64,000 nt of DNA, from contig JH720324.1 in assembly GCA_000231825.2 (NCBI GenBank), positions 662,535-726,534 on the forward strand, written 5' to 3'. Numbering within the stretch: position 1 is the stretch's first letter; each line of letters opens with the position of its first letter. Source of the stretch: Tetrahymena elliotti 4EA. Its lineage: Eukaryota > Ciliophora > Oligohymenophorea > Hymenostomatida > Tetrahymenidae. The position numbers and the translations under genes were made by a program. Shown here piece after piece: positions 12,903 through 26,439 of the stretch. The notes beneath the pieces were generated by a model that was not told where the DNA came from, made no database searches, and saw nothing but the letters and a program-made list of their open reading frames with translations.

Positions 12903-14504
12903 TCTCCTTGAAGTGGATTATTTCCATAAAACAATAAATAAATACATATCAATACTTGTTTAAATGGCAGCAATATGCAAAGTACATACTCTACTAACAC
13001 TTAAAAAGCTTCAAGAAAACAAACAATTTGTAAAAGCTATTAATTGTGAAACCTTCGCAATTTACGACTTATAATAAATTTGATTGATCAATGCTTGCTA
13101 CTCCTTTATTTATTTATTTAGTTGGATTTTATGAAACAATCTAATAATAAATTAATCAATCACAATCAAAATTTGATGAATGAATAAATAAATAAAAAAA
13201 AACAAACAGCATTATCAATTCAATGCTTTCTTTATTCTTTATCCAATATTCATTTATTGTTCTTTATTTCTTTTTCTGAGTTTGTATTCTTCTTCTATCT
13301 TGCTTATTGTTGTTGACTTCTATATCTTTATATATATACTATTTGTATTCATTTTCTTATTATTTTTTACCTTCTTTCAAATATTTTTTATTTTCCCATA
13401 AACCCTATAGCAATCAACTTCACTTAAAATTAATTAATCATTTATTTTATTGTAATTTTGGTATTTTTCACTACCACATTCCAATCTTTATTAAACTGTA
13501 CCAAACATATTAATCAACATTTCCCTACAAATAAGTATTCATAGTATGACTTAATACTTGTTAAATAGCTTAGAAATTCCAAGCAAGCTTTTCTTTGAAA
13601 AATATTTTTTTTAACTTTAAAATTACAATCTAACTTTTCTTTTTGAAAAAAATATTTTTCTGTTTTTTTAACTTTAAAATTCCAATAAAGCTTTCTTTTG
13701 AAAATTGTATTTAGGTGTTAAATAACTTAAAAATTCCAGCAAGGTTTTTTTATTTATCTGTTTTGATTGTTGAAAATTCCAAGAAAGCTTGTGTTATTTT
13801 CTATCTTTGTAAATAAATCAAATAATAGCTGAATAGTATTTATATTGTAAAAATGTTTAAGATTAGAAGGAGTTAATATTAAATTTATGAATAAAGAGAA
13901 AAATAAATAAATAAATAAATAGTTATAAATGAAGTAAAAGGCTGCTCGCTCATTACAATATTTTAGGAAAAGGTATAAGAACAATAAGATATAGATATAG
14001 AAATTAATAAGATAAAAATCAGTTAGTATATTCAAATAAATGAGTTATTTGTTTATTGATTTATGTATTTATGTTCGTAGAAAGCTATTTTTGAATGATT
14101 TTGGCTATTTGTGAATAGATAGATAGGTGAGTGTATTAATGAGTATTGTAGGTGAGAGAGACTCTTTTTACTTTTAAAGCAAAAATTTTAAAGGAATTTT
14201 TGATCAATATTGTATGATGTTTGTGTATCAAAAAGCAGCAGCAACAGTACTTAGGGAAAAGTGGATCATTGACGTACTTAGCCTAAGTGAAGGTAGAATG
14301 AATGAATGGAGGACTCAATCACTAACTCACGCAATCAAGAATAAGAAAGTAAAAAAAATATATAAAACTGTTTTGATTTAGTTTTTTTGTTTTTTGGTTA
14401 AATTAGAGGTAATAAATGAATGAGTAAATATTTGATTATTTGCAATTACTATGATTGATTTATTTATCTCTAATTTAATTTTTTAAAATTGTTTTCTCTC
14501 AATC
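12903..14504. other. convergent intergenic region
   Basis: 3' flank of the coiled-coil gene and 3' flank of the kinase regulatory subunit. It includes a three-fold imperfect repeat around 13560-13750 (motif AAATTCCA(A/G)(C/G)AAGCTTT) and an AATA run at 13904-13920. Weak open stretches at 13307-13513 and 13754-14035 are low-complexity and lack any family signal. Confidence 0.5.
13560..13800. repeat. short imperfect tandem repeat
   Basis: Four related copies of a unit containing AAAATTCCAA.AAAGCTT spaced 60-130 bp apart, separated by T-rich sequence and the run AATATTTTTTTT. Non-coding, in the 3' flank between convergent genes. Origin unknown; probably local slippage or unequal exchange. Confidence 0.5.
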
Positions 14505-17500
14505 TCAGTTGATATATTTTTCATACTTATGGAAATTTCTTCTTAAGATATCTTCAAGAGGTCCAAGTAATCTCTTGAAAGATTCTCTATCCATAGAAAC
14601 TACAGTGCAGTCACTCTGTTTATTATTTTAATTATCAAATTAAGCTTTTTATAAGTTTTAAAATTAAAATTACTTCAGCAATAACATTAGCAGCTCTAGT
14701 CTAGTTTTTAAGTAAAGCAATTTCACCAAAGTAATCACCACTCTTGTATTCATAAACTTTAACAGGAGCTTATCCAGCTATATTTATATGTAATTATTAC
14801 TTAATAAACTACTATTTCTAAAGTAAATTTATGAGTTTATACCTTGCATAACCTTAGTGGCAATAGCAATACCTTCTTCTAAGATAAAGAAAGAGTTACC
14901 ATTTTCTCCCTTTATTAATAGATGAATATATGTTAATTTAAGCTTATAACTTATTAGAATATTATTTACTTCCTTAACAATGAAATCACCCTTAGAGAAT
15001 TTGTGGGAGTGGAGAGCATCAGCAATTTGAAGTCTTTCATAAGGAATCATGTCATGGAGAATTTCGACCTTAGAAAGGAAAGCTTCATACTTTTCTCTCT
15101 TCTTGGCGGCAGCATCCTAATTTTTATTAAAATTATTCAATATAATTTTTGTTAATTTCTTTGTTTTTTTAAACTACCTTAACAATGTGGTTGAAAGTAG
15201 GTCTGTCCAAAGAGAAAAGAATGCATTCAGTTTTAGCAATAATTGTAGCAGCTCTGGGAGCGTTGTATAAGAGAGCAAGTTCACCTTTTTATTAAAAGAA
15301 AAATCATTTATTTATTCACTGACCACAATTTGAATAGGAAATAAATCAAAAGTCTATATTTTATTTACCAAAAGCTTCTCCTTCCTTGTAGGTTTTTAAA
15401 AGTAACTTTTCAGAGTTGGCCTTTTCTTTGTAACAATCTAATAAACCACTGTCAACAACATAGAGCTCATCACCATCATCTCCTTGCTTGATGATTGTTT
15501 CTCCAGCCCTTTTGTTTGAAAAAATTAGTTAGTTCAAAAAATAAAAAATGCATGAAAGTGTGTGCTTCGAATTGTATATTTTTGTTAATAATTTTTATAG
15601 CAAATAAAAAATCAAGTAAGTAAGTGAATAATTAAGCTATTTATCAAGCTTTATAAGTAGAGAGGAATTTTATCAAAATATTGCTCTGCTTCAAATTAAA
15701 ATTAAACAAATAATAGATTCAGTAACATTTAAATTTAAATAAACATTTTCTAATTCGAACTTCTTTATTGCTTGCTTAATCGTGAAAAAATAAAAGAGTT
15801 TTTGCACCGTAAATTTTTACAGATTTTTTCTGGATACAATCTTTAAAAAATAAAAATTTATTTTTTATTTACATCTATCAATAATATTTATCAATAATGG
15901 TTTCAAAAAATGAATGAAGGTAAATGCTATTTAAAAATAAGAATGTTGATTGATAGATTAAATGAACTAATTTTATTAATAACTTAATAAAAAAATAATT
16001 AATTGATTTAATCAATAAATCAGTCAACTATTTTATTTATTTGTTTATATGTGCTTTATTGTTAATTGTTTAATATATTTATTTATTTAGGTTATAACGC
16101 TTAAATAAATTGAATAAACAAGCAAGCAAGCAATCTATTTAATATATATTATTCATTCATTCAGATCTATCTTTTAAGAGAACTTTTTTGTTTTTTATAA
16201 CTTTTTTTTTCGGATACCAAAATTGGTAGGTTTTTCAATATTATAAAATTAAAATTAAATAAATCAATTAAATACTTGAACTTCTTTTCTTCCATGGCTC
16301 CGATGACAACTCTTTACTCATTTTCATCTAAACTTTGGAACATGAAAGCTTGTGATAAACGTTGCTTGATTCTTAGAACTTGATTGGCATTTTTAGGGAT
16401 GTTTTTGGCTACAAATGCTGACTTTTAGTTGTATTAACCATAAGCTTCAGCAGAAACTGAAGTACGCATAGTCTTTCCTTGCTTTTGCTTAATTAAAATT
16501 TAAGGATCAACTAAATCTTCAACTGCCTCATCATCGCTATCACTAGCACTTTCATTCTGGCTATGCTCCTATTTTTATATAAACAATTTATTATAACTTC
16601 TAAGTTCTTTCAAAGTAAGCAAATGGAATCTAATCTTTGTTTATTGCTTGATCATTTATGTTTTTCATTTAGTAGATATAAACATTTTTTGTTACGTGAC
16701 GGTGGTGATGGTGAGTTCCTTCTAATTAGGCTATTATTGATATAAAAAAGAATAGTTATTGAAATGCCTAAAAAAACTCTTGCTTATGAAATACTACTTT
16801 TATTCCAACCTTGTTTAGATTCACTTAAATAAATTTTCATTCCCATATTTCATATCCTTCTTCTACCAATAAGCTTTAATAATGAACTCTATTTTATATT
16901 TTAGAATTTCATTTTTTATCTTTATTTTTTTAGGGTTTATTAGAAGAGTAGAAATAGGTTTTTATATGAAATCTTCTTTAACTTGCTAAATAAGTAAAAG
17001 CATAGATGAATGAGTCAATTTCTCTTTTGTTATTTTTTGAGTTCATGAAGGTATTCTATTAAAAGTACTTTCATTTATTTCTCTATTAATATGTTTATTG
17101 AAACAATAAACAAAACCAGAAAAAGGAATCACATTTTAGGTTGGAATAGTTGGGTAGTATTCTGTTTGGGAGAGATATTGATAATGAGAAAGAAATTTTG
17201 AAAGAAATAATTACACTAGTTTTGAGTGAGCCATTAAATCATGAAAGGAACCTTTAAAATTTGACAAAAAAAAAGATGATCAGCAAAATTAAATGTAAGA
17301 AAGTGCTTGATAATGATAGCTAGAATGTTTTTTTAAAACATTAACTGCCTTAAAAGAGGAAATAGATTTTAATATTTGGTTAAAATGAATAAATGGTTTG
17401 TTAAAAAACAATAAATTTTCATGATTAATTTGAAAAGCGCTTGATTAAAAAGTGGGGCAGAAATTTTGCTTACGACTTGTTCAGGCTACTTCTTGACTAA

Positions 17501-17578
17501 TTCAACAACCAACTTTTCAAAGATGGGAGTGACCTTTGTTGATAAATATTTCTTACCCTACTCGCTTTGTACTGACAT
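14505..17578 (-). CDS. cAMP-dependent protein kinase regulatory subunit, 8 exons, 357 aa
   Basis: Binds and inhibits the PKA catalytic subunit and releases it on cAMP binding. Exons: 17578-17474, 16568-16276, 15508-15369, 15284-15178, 15116-14970, 14909-14843, 14777-14674, 14615-14505; all phases agree and sum to 358 codons. Residues about 9-35 are the dimerisation/docking helices ([19 protein letters not shown]). An acidic stretch ([15 protein letters not shown]) precedes the inhibitor site at about 70-75 (RTSVSA). Two cyclic-nucleotide-binding domains follow, each with a canonical phosphate-binding cassette: [15 protein letters not shown] in the first and [15 protein letters not shown] in the second, both with the Glu and Arg that contact cAMP. 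The protein ends KYEKYIN. Introns 1 and 2 are unusually long (905 and 767 nt). Intron 5 is 60 nt and open in frame. Confidence 0.95.
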
Positions 17579-19519
17579 AGTTATTTTTTGTTTCTTAATT
17601 TACTTGTTAGTTTATTAAATTTTCTTTAATTTTTGTTTATTTTATTATTATTTAGTTAGTTTCTTTATTTCTTCTTTTATTTTCTAATTTTTTATTGCCT
17701 CTTAATGTTTTTTGTTTGTTTGTTTGCTTGTTTGGTTTGGTTTGTCTGTCGACCCTTCTGTCTTTTTGTGAATAAATGCATGTATAATAAATTACCTTGT
17801 CTGACAGTCAGCCTAAAATATCAAGCAAAAAATGAAGACATATATAAAAGCATAAAAAAGAAAGAAGAAGATGAATAGATAGATAGAGTGAGTGAGTGAG
17901 TAATTCAATAACAATCATTCAATTAGCAAAAGTAATGAAAATATATATTAAAACAACACTAATAAATAAACTACACTGATGCAGAAATATATTCAATTAT
18001 TTATAAAAAATAAAAATATACCAAACGATTTCTAAATAGTTTATTTATCGATCATTCAATACATAATTTAATAAATAAATTAATTACAGACAGACAAACC
18101 AGCAAGCAATTAAACAAAAAAAATAAGCAAGCAATTAAATTATTTAATTAGGGTCTGCATTTTATTTAGAATCATACAAAATTAAAAGAAATTAATACAA
18201 TTACTTAGAGAGTGAGCGAGTGAGTGTTTTGTGTTTGTTTATTTATTTATTGATTTTCCTGTTCTAATCTAATCTAAAATCAAAATAAAACAAACCTTGA
18301 CCTAATTATATTCTTAATTTTCTCATATTTATAATGAATATAAGTAATGCGTATTAAACAATATGATTTATTTCCTTGTGATTCTCTATTACATTATTTG
18401 GAAATCCTAAATTTCATTTCCTCTTAAACTTAAATTAACTTGCTTAACGCATATTTTAATTATTGTCTTATCTTATGAAAATCTGTAATCTTATTAGAAA
18501 TTTTGAAGATATCAAAATAAATACTTCAATCCAATAATTTAAACTTGATAATTTCTGTATTTTTATCATTAGATTATATTGCCAACATAAATAAGATAAA
18601 AAAGTATAATAATTATTAAATCATTTATAAAATACGATTTATCATAGTTTATTTCCTCAATTTAACTAATTTTCAAATTGCTTGTTTTCTCTACATTTAA
18701 AAACAGTTTATTTTGTTTGATAAGGAATTTAATAGCTGCAACACATCATCTAAAATTGATTATATTTATCTAAAAAGCCTAATAATACCAGGAAAATAAA
18801 AAACGCAAATATATTTCCTGTATGATTGATAAAAGAATCTAAATTTAATAAAAACTAATTCAATTTGATAAAGATAATTTTTTCGTTAAATCTAAAGAAC
18901 GATCAATCAATTTTATCCAGAAAATTTAATTCGCTTTCAGTTTTAAAAATTAAAGCAGTCTTTCATTTTTAATAATGAAGATTTTAAAACTGTAATTTTT
19001 GTTGATCTATGATCTTTTTTAGTAAAAGAATGATTCTAATAAATTTTTTTTATGTAAATTCAACATAAAATATTTGAAAGATTAAATTTTGCAGAAAATT
19101 ATTTATTAAATCTAAGATAGAAGAATAAATTCATGATTGGATATTAATAAATTTGTGATAAATAGAAGATTATTAATAATTACAACAACAGAGACAGTTA
19201 GTAAGTTAGATAGTTAGATAAAAAGTGTAAACAAATTTCAAAAAAATTGGTTGAATTATAAAAGAAAATAGGAACTATAACATAAATTGAAATCAAAAAG
19301 AAAAATGAAGAAAGAAGAGGATCTTTAAATTAATGATGGATGATAATTAATTGATGAAGTAAGGTTACATAGGAATAATTTAATTATTTAAGATATATGT
19401 AAAAATTACAAGCTTGAAAGGTAAAAAATACAAATAAAGGAGGTTTTAATTATAATTTGTATGGATTTGTAATGATATTAATTATGTTTATTTATAGAAT
19501 AAGATAACTAAAGTTAGAA
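17579..19519. other. intergenic, simple repeats
   Basis: 5' flank of the kinase regulatory subunit and 3' flank of the next minus-strand gene. Contains TTTG/CTTG runs near 17710-17740, GATA followed by GAGT at 17876-17901, and short GAGC/GAGT runs near 18209-18226. No gene seen. Confidence 0.5.
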
Positions 19520-21786
19520 TCAATATTGATTGTAGTTTGAATTAGAAAAGTGGCTAGTATTTAAGTTGTTTTAGAATTAAGGCTGTTCTGAATAATTTGA
19601 ATAAAGTTAAGCATTAGATACATTATATTTATCGGTATCTATGTTGTAATAATTATTATTGTTATTGTTGTTGTTGCTTTTACTAGTATTGCAATTAGCA
19701 TTACTTATATTGTAGCAGCTGTCTTATGTAGGTTAATTTTAAAGCCTGTTTCCATAGCTATAAAGTGCTTCACTGCTGTTTGCATCATCTGAGCTAGGAA
19801 TAAAATTATTTTTTAATTCAAATTTTTTAGCTTGCTATTCATTTTATTATTTTATCATTTGAGCTTTCTTAAAACTAAATATATCTTATTCCAATTAATC
19901 AAGTTCTTCTTTAACTAGCTTCTAATTAGGTACAATTAATTCTCCTTTACCTTAAAGAATATTACTTAGCTTCACCTTCAAGTTATGGTTCTCTTTTCTG
20001 TATTCCCATATTTCATGCTCAAATTCTTTAATTTTTTTTACTGCTGTGTCATACTCTACACTCAACAATCTAATTAATTTATTAATATCAAAATTAAATC
20101 AATTAAAAATATCTAACACATAAATAAGCTTTCTTAGTTTAATTTCCAAAAAACAATTTTAATATTTACTAGTTTAATGTTCTTGATTTCTTGAGCTCTT
20201 CTTCTTATTCGTTAATTATAAATTTAAATTCTTCTATGTTATTATCATTAAGGGTTCTCTTTTACTCAAACTCTTCCTGCAGAATTGACTTTTTAGCTAT
20301 TTTAATTAATTTTTTATCAAGATAAAAAAAGAAAAAAAGAAATAAAAACCATTAATCATAATTTGGTTGTATTCTAATTCCTAGAATTTCACCTTCAAAT
20401 CATCAATTTCTGATGTTTTTCTTTAAAGCTCCTTCAAAATAATTTATTTTTCATCTTTAATTTTATTTATTTCTTCCTATTGCTCAATAATCTATTGTTT
20501 ATATTTGAAATTTATTTATCTTCATTTCAAACATATTTTACCTATTATTAAAGTCTTTAACTGTTCACATTACTTTCTTCCTTTGAGGACTTTAATACTA
20601 TAATTTATTCATTCAGCTGCTTAATTACATTTAAATGATCAAACAGTTTTATATTTTCTATCTTCGTTTATGTCATTTATTCTATTTGAATTCATAAAAT
20701 TGATTTAATTTACAATTTTTAATAATGTAAAAATTTTTTCAAAAAATTGTTGTAAGAGATTATTTAGCTTGCTATTTTAAAAATTTAATAGTGTTATTTA
20801 AAATGTAGAAAAAAATTAAAATCTAATAAAGTTCATCAATAATAATGAAGTACACTTAAACAGCTAGTCTAAACTTTCAAATTTATCCTATTGAGTTTTC
20901 AACTAATATTGGATCTCATTCTCTTTTGCAATCATGCTTCTGATTTAATTTTATAATTAACTGTTTTGTATTTTTCTTTATTCAATATCTTCCAGCAACT
21001 ATAAATTATCCTTTTTACTGTCAGCTAGTTTCTCTTGAAATTCTTTAATCTAAGCCTTAAGTAAATTATTTGTTTCTTTTTAGCATTTGTAGTCAGTTTC
21101 TCTTTTGTCTAACTATTTATTTTATTAAATAATTTCTATTATAAGCAGAATAAAGAATAAATGTTTTTGTACTTTCTCAAGAGTTTGCTCCATAATTTTT
21201 TTTAATTGATTGTATTTCTCAAAATAAGGTTTATATCTAGCTAGTTCTTTTAATTTAATTTCTAATTCGTTGTAGTAGTCAATTTTTTATACAAATTCTC
21301 CTTTTATTTCATCAATCTATTTAAAAATAAAATATATTTTACTCAACATAATACTAACATCAATTATACTTTTTTCCTTTATTAACGTAGTCTTTCAATG
21401 TACATTTCTTCTTCATCCATTTCCTAAAGTTCTTTCCACTTAATTTCAGTTGTTGTATCTGTTACACTGCATTGTATTTTTTATGGAATCTAATCAACAG
21501 ATTAATTCTATGAAAGCTACCTATAGCTATTTTTACCATGAGTTTCTTATTTCATTTATATTTAACTATAGACTTGCTCTCTGCCTTTGCTAAAACTATT
21601 TTTTCTCAAGGTATTCTACTGAAATAATGGCTAATAATTCAAATGAATTACATCTTTTTTATTTTCTTTATTATACTCAATATTATCATCTCTAAAAGAA
21701 TTTTCATAGGAACTATGACCTTATACTCTATGATTTTATAAGGTAGAAAGTGCTTTCTTCTTATGCTGCTATTTACTGCTACTCAT
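19520..21786 (-). CDS. long coiled-coil protein, multi-exon
   Basis: Starts at ATG 21786 (MSSSKQQHKKKAL) and ends at TGA 19522-19520. Exon 1 is 21786-21370 (139 codons); an intron of 53 nt ends in AAATAG; exon 2 starts at 21316. At least three further exons follow (around 20700-20545, 20510-20350, and the last ending at 19520); their edges were not all fixed. After a basic, Ser-rich head of about 120 residues the protein is almost continuous coiled coil (for example LEIKLKELARYK, LKAQIKEFQEKL, VIKQLNEQIIVL). The tail is Asn-rich with an (AAC)n-derived run near 19645-19670. No motor, kinase or membrane domain was seen. A structural protein of basal body, axoneme or cortex is likely but unproved. 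Confidence 0.75.
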
Positions 21787-23309
21787 TTGATTTTTGGTGA
21801 TTAGAATAAATTATTTATATAAATTTCTAATTCGTTAAATAATGTCTTTTAATTAATATTGAAATTTAGCGCTTCTGAAAAAAAAAATAATTCAAAACTA
21901 ATTTAAGAAGATATCAAACACCAATTATTTTTTAAATTCAATCAATCATTTAAATAGAAAGCATTAAATTTAGAATTCTGTTGATATTTACTTAATCATT
22001 TAACATAATATTCTCTGATTCTTATTCTTTAATTATCATTTTAAAATATTTCACAAAACAAACTTAATTTAATTTCCAAAAAACCATAAAAAACTATTAA
22101 TATCAAAAATATTTTGTTAAATAATTTTAGTAATTGAACTTAAAAAATTTTATTTTTTTAGTCTCAATCATATTATTAATTTTTGAGGGTTGATAGTAGA
22201 TTTTGAAAGAGTTAAAAAAAATAACATGGAATTTTTTTTGTTTTAAAGTTTTTTTCTATTAATTGATAATTATTCATCTAAAGTAGAGAAAAATTATTAT
22301 GCGTTCATCTTTTTGTTGTTTTCTAAAAATACAAATTATAAATTTATTTCTGAATTATTAGATAAAATCTTTTACACTATTTAAAACCAAAATCGTATTT
22401 ATTTAATAGTGAAAATATTCAAATATAAGTAGCATTTGTTTAAATGAGTATTTATGCTTTAAACTTTTACTAGACTTATTTAATCAATACATAAGGAGAT
22501 TTACTAATTTAAATTTATAATATTTAGTTAAATTTGTATATTTTAATGATAATCTTGTATCCTCTAAAACTGTCTAGATTTGATTTTTTTAAAAATCTAA
22601 CTTTTCGTTTTATATTTTTATAGAATCTATTTTTATTTTATGTTGATTATTTTCAATTAAAATTTACTAAATCATTCAAAAATACCTTTTAATGTTATAT
22701 TTACTTGAATAATTCTTTTATCATTTTCTTTTTGTTCTGTTATTGTATGAAGTTTACTTTTAAATCTAAATAACCTTAATTCTTGGCTTTTATGTTTGAT
22801 TTTTAGTTGATTATGTGTATGATCAGTAATTAAGAGAGTATATAATTAATTGCACTTTATATGTGTGATAAGTGTATATTTTTAATATCTTCAAAAATTC
22901 GAATTTATTCTTTTTGCGAATCAAAAATGAAATTTTTATCTATCCCTTTCCTTTTCTAAAAAATCTTTTACATTATGTACATATTTCTCCAAGTTATATT
23001 TCTTATTGAGAAAATTATTCGATTTATTGTTTTATCTATAAGATTTTATAAATTATAATTTTTATTTTAGAAAGGTTTAGAACTTTCATAAACCATGAAT
23101 TGTTTTCTATTTTAATTACCTATTTATCATCAAAAATAGAAGTGGCTTTGCATTTTATTTTAATTCATTTTGTGGTAAATAGGAAAGATTTTGTTTCTAA
23201 TTAAGAAAATTGTTTAATCTTTCAAATTCAGTTGAATCCATCAAAAATTTATATTTTATTAATTTAAAAAACAGACAAAATATTAAAATAAACAGATTAT
23301 CTCTAAAAA
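21787..23309. other. divergent intergenic region with GST-flank module
   Basis: Between the start of the coiled-coil gene and the start of GST copy 1. From about 22520 it matches the 5' flanks of GST copies 2 and 3, including the block AATCCGCTAAAACTG-like at 22545-22590 and the block GGTTTAGAACTTTCATAAA at about 23072. Non-coding. Confidence 0.6.
22520..22700 (+). repeat. GST-flank repeat block, copy 1
   Basis: A ~170-bp module (TTAAATTTGTATATTTTA.TGAT, then CTAAAACTGT.TAGATTTGATTTTT, then GAATCTATTTT.ATTT and TTTCAATTAAAAT) that recurs at about 26415, 26890, 31245, 31655 and 32105. It always lies upstream of a GST copy or in the debris between duplicated units. Confidence 0.75.
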
Positions 23310-23984
23310 ATGAGCAACTTAATTCTCAGCTATTGGAACTTAAGAGGCAGAACAGAGCCTATCAGAATGCTTTTAAACTATCTACAATTACCATATACTT
23401 ATAAAGGATATGATCTTTCAAGCTATAATTAATGGAAACAAACTGATAAACCTGCTCTTTAAACTGATTTCCCTAATTTACCCTATCTCAAAGATGGAGA
23501 CTATATTTTGACAGAGTCCGACGCTATTGCTTAGTATGTTTGCATAAAGGCTAATAGAGAAGATATGATTGGAAACACTAATGAAGATAGAATTAATATT
23601 GCTAGAGCTAGAGGTATTGTAAATGAAAACATATATTTGATTGGACAATTAGCCTATAGTCCCAAATATAAAGAGGAGCTAAAAACCAGTTTTTAAAGAT
23701 TTTCTGTAGCTTTTGGTCAACTAAATACTTATTTAAGTAACAAAGAATACTTGAATAATGGTAAAATTTGCTACTACGATTTCTATCTTTATGAACTTCT
23801 GTTTATTGCTCATAAAATTTTTAAAGAAGAAAATTTCTTTGATGTCTTTCCAAATCTTCATAATCACTACAAAAGAATCTAAAATTTACCCCAAATTCAA
23901 GAATATTTGAATTCAGATAGATATAATAAATCTTTTGTTATCTATGGACCTACTTCAGTTTGGAATTCTGACTCTACTCTTTGA
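23310..23984 (+). CDS. glutathione S-transferase, mu-like, copy 1, 224 aa
   Basis: Conjugates glutathione to electrophiles in the cytosol. The intronless frame from ATG 23310 to TGA 23984 begins MSNLILSYWNLRGRTEPIRM; Tyr at about residue 8 is the expected catalytic residue, and FPNLPYLKDGDYILTESDAI is the thioredoxin-fold glutathione site (PxLPYL, ESDA). The C-terminal helical domain is complete and ends SVWNSDSTL. Length matches the mu/alpha group (about 220). Compared with copies 2 and 3 it differs most in the middle (NENIYLIGQLAYSP against NLVLIVTLVHNP), near where the xenobiotic substrate binds. First member of a tandem set; its 5' and 3' flanks are shared with the others. Confidence 0.93.
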
Positions 23985-24951
23985 AATCACATCAAAATTA
24001 TAAAATTATTAATTATTGATTGTTATTTGTATTTTTTTGTTAATTCTTCTTCTATTAAAGATACTTTTTACTAAGCATCAGGGATCCAAAACTTTATCAA
24101 AACCTGTTAGAAAACTAATTAATTACAAATATTTGATGTACTCAAATATCTTTTCTAAAACAGACAGATCAAGTTAGTGATCAAATATTTGTGATATAGT
24201 TTTCAATAAAAATTTTTATTTTCAAATTAAGAATATTCCTTTGCTTCAAATTTAAAATGTACAACACTTTTCCGAAAATTAAATAAGTAAAAAAATTTAT
24301 TTTAATAATAATGATTATTTTAGTGAATGAAATCAGTAAAAAATAATTGTTAAATTTTAAAAAAGTCAAATCAAAGTTAGAGTTTATTTAATACATTTTA
24401 AAATAGATAATTTAGTAAATTCAAAGACTAGATTTCTTTTCACAGATTTGCATATTAATTATTATAACACCTATTTTACTAATTTTATAAACAAAATTTT
24501 CAAAGCACACAAAGTGAAAAGAAAGATATGTATGAAATATTTTTTTTTCATTTCAATAAAAAATGAAACACAATTTCAATAAATTAATAAACAAAAGTTC
24601 TCACTAATAAAAAATAATTAGAAGCTCCTCAGATTTAATAATTTCTAATTTTTTATTAAAATGATGTATTTACTTTTTAATAAAATCAGAAGAAAAAAAG
24701 ATTAATTTACAGTCTCTACTATTACCAAAAAAAAAATTGGTTATTGTTATTTGTAATTTTTTGTGAACAAATGAGCTAAGTTTTTAAAAACTTCATAGTT
24801 TTTGAATTATTTTTTAGATTAAATAGATGAAATATAATTTACTGACTCCCTCCATTTATTAAAAACTTTCTTCAAACTTAGCAAAAATACAAATATAAAT
24901 AAAAAATAATATGAACAATTAAAGCAATCAGGAAATACATATCAGCTTTAA

Positions 24952-26439
24952 ATGGCATAAAAATTCACAAAACTGCTCTGTTGCTAGTACTTTTACTATC
25001 TTGCAACCTTCTAGCTGCTTCTTCATTTTCTTTCTTAGACTTACTTAAAAATGGAGAAATTACAATAATTAACAAAGACTTAAACAATAAGAAGAAGTCT
25101 TAGAAAGAAATCTTTAAGAGTGTTTTAGATTCTCTATTGATGACTCAGACTTAAAAGAAATAGAAAATAAATATCTTAAAAAAAATTATTATGAATACTT
25201 TAGAAATCTATTTATTTGATAATTAATGTTTACATTTTTTTTAAATAGCAATTTCAAATTCCGATATGCATTTTATCATTAATCTTGCTACTCATTCTGA
25301 AAGAAGGATGGCAAAGACTGGAGTTTGTAATTTATAGCAACCAGATTATAGATAAGTTGTTGGATTTATTAAACTCAACATAAGCCATTTACCTAATAGC
25401 CCTTATATCAGCTTTAACCATTACAAATAAAGTTAGCTCATCAAAGTTGCCTATTCATGAAATATTTCATGCTTTAGTATTTAATCCATTTCTTTACAAA
25501 TACTATGTAAACTCAAAGCCTTCATAGTATAGTAACTTAACTTTTCCAGAATCTCTAGTTTTCACCAAATAACATTTTTAATGTTCAGATATTGCTATTA
25601 TCCTTTTAGAAGCCAGTGGTCGCAAAATTACATCAGCCAATCACTGGAAAAAGTCTAATTTTTTGCTAGATTTGATGACTGGCTATATATTGTCAGGTAG
25701 TTTTTTTATTTCATTTTAAATATTAGTTATATTATGTTAAATCAAAATTTATGACATAAAAAATAAATTTTCATTTTATAAAAAAGATGATAAGGCATGG
25801 AGTGGTCTAAATAATGCTTTACTCAAAGACAGTGGATGGTATAATGTAAAAATGGATTTTCATGACAAACTCTTTTGGGGTAAAGGCAAAAGAGTTGATT
25901 TCTATTATTAATAATATAGAGCTGACACTATGCCCTCAGAATTTTGCAACAAAGCTTCTTTGAGTTCTCCAAAAACAGGTTATAATTATAAAGGATGTGA
26001 TTTTCAATATATTACAGCTCCATTTGATAATTTTTGTGGCTACTTATTATCTACTACCAATAGCTCATGTTATGGGAGAGGTAGTTTATAAAATAAAGAA
26101 GAAAATATTTTAGAAAAAGCAGGCACATCCTTTGGTTGGAATAGTAAAGGAGTAACTATGCCTCCAACTGGCTCTTATTAATTCTCTTACCCAAATTAAG
26201 CATAATGTTATCTTCAAAAATGCTTTTTGAAAGATAGTAAAATGGTTATCGAATTCACTGTTGGTATCAAAATAAATAAAGTTTAAAAAATTATTTGTGA
26301 AATTGAAGGCTAAATTATCTAGGGTGTTGAAGATTATAGTGATTAACTTTTTTGCCCTAATATTTCATAATTTTGTGAGTACTTTATACATACCATTGTT
26401 TGCTCATTTAAATTTAATTAAATTTGTATATTTTGGTGA
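24952..26439 (+). pseudogene. leishmanolysin-like (M8) metallopeptidase, frameshifted copy 1
   Basis: A surface or secreted zinc metallopeptidase relic. Pieces in different frames read NSDMHFIINLATHSER, then IHEIFHALVFNPFLYKYY (the zinc motif HExxH), then LLDLMTGYILS, an intron at 25697-25786, and a Cys-containing C-terminal part from DKAWSGLNNALLKDSGWYNV on, ending with TGA near 26439. The intron before the CAATTTC at about 25247 also ends in AAATAG. Damage: the N-terminal signal peptide is out of frame with MAQKFTKLL, and one extra C in GTTGCCTATTCATGAA (about 25448) puts a TGA immediately before the catalytic helix. Everything after the zinc site is open, so the lesion may be recent. Confidence 0.8.

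Noticed and set aside
13307..14035. Two membrane-protein-like frames rich in Phe, Leu and Tyr
   Set aside because: They arise from T-rich DNA, are on opposite strands, contain repeat units and AATA runs, and have no counterpart features of a gene.
14829..15050. Separate 73-residue gene
   Set aside because: It is two exons of the PKA regulatory subunit with the 60-nt intron read through.
23210..23404. Short plus-strand gene ahead of GST copy 1
   Set aside because: Overlaps the GST start in another frame, begins in the repeated 5' flank and has no homologue at copies 2 and 3.
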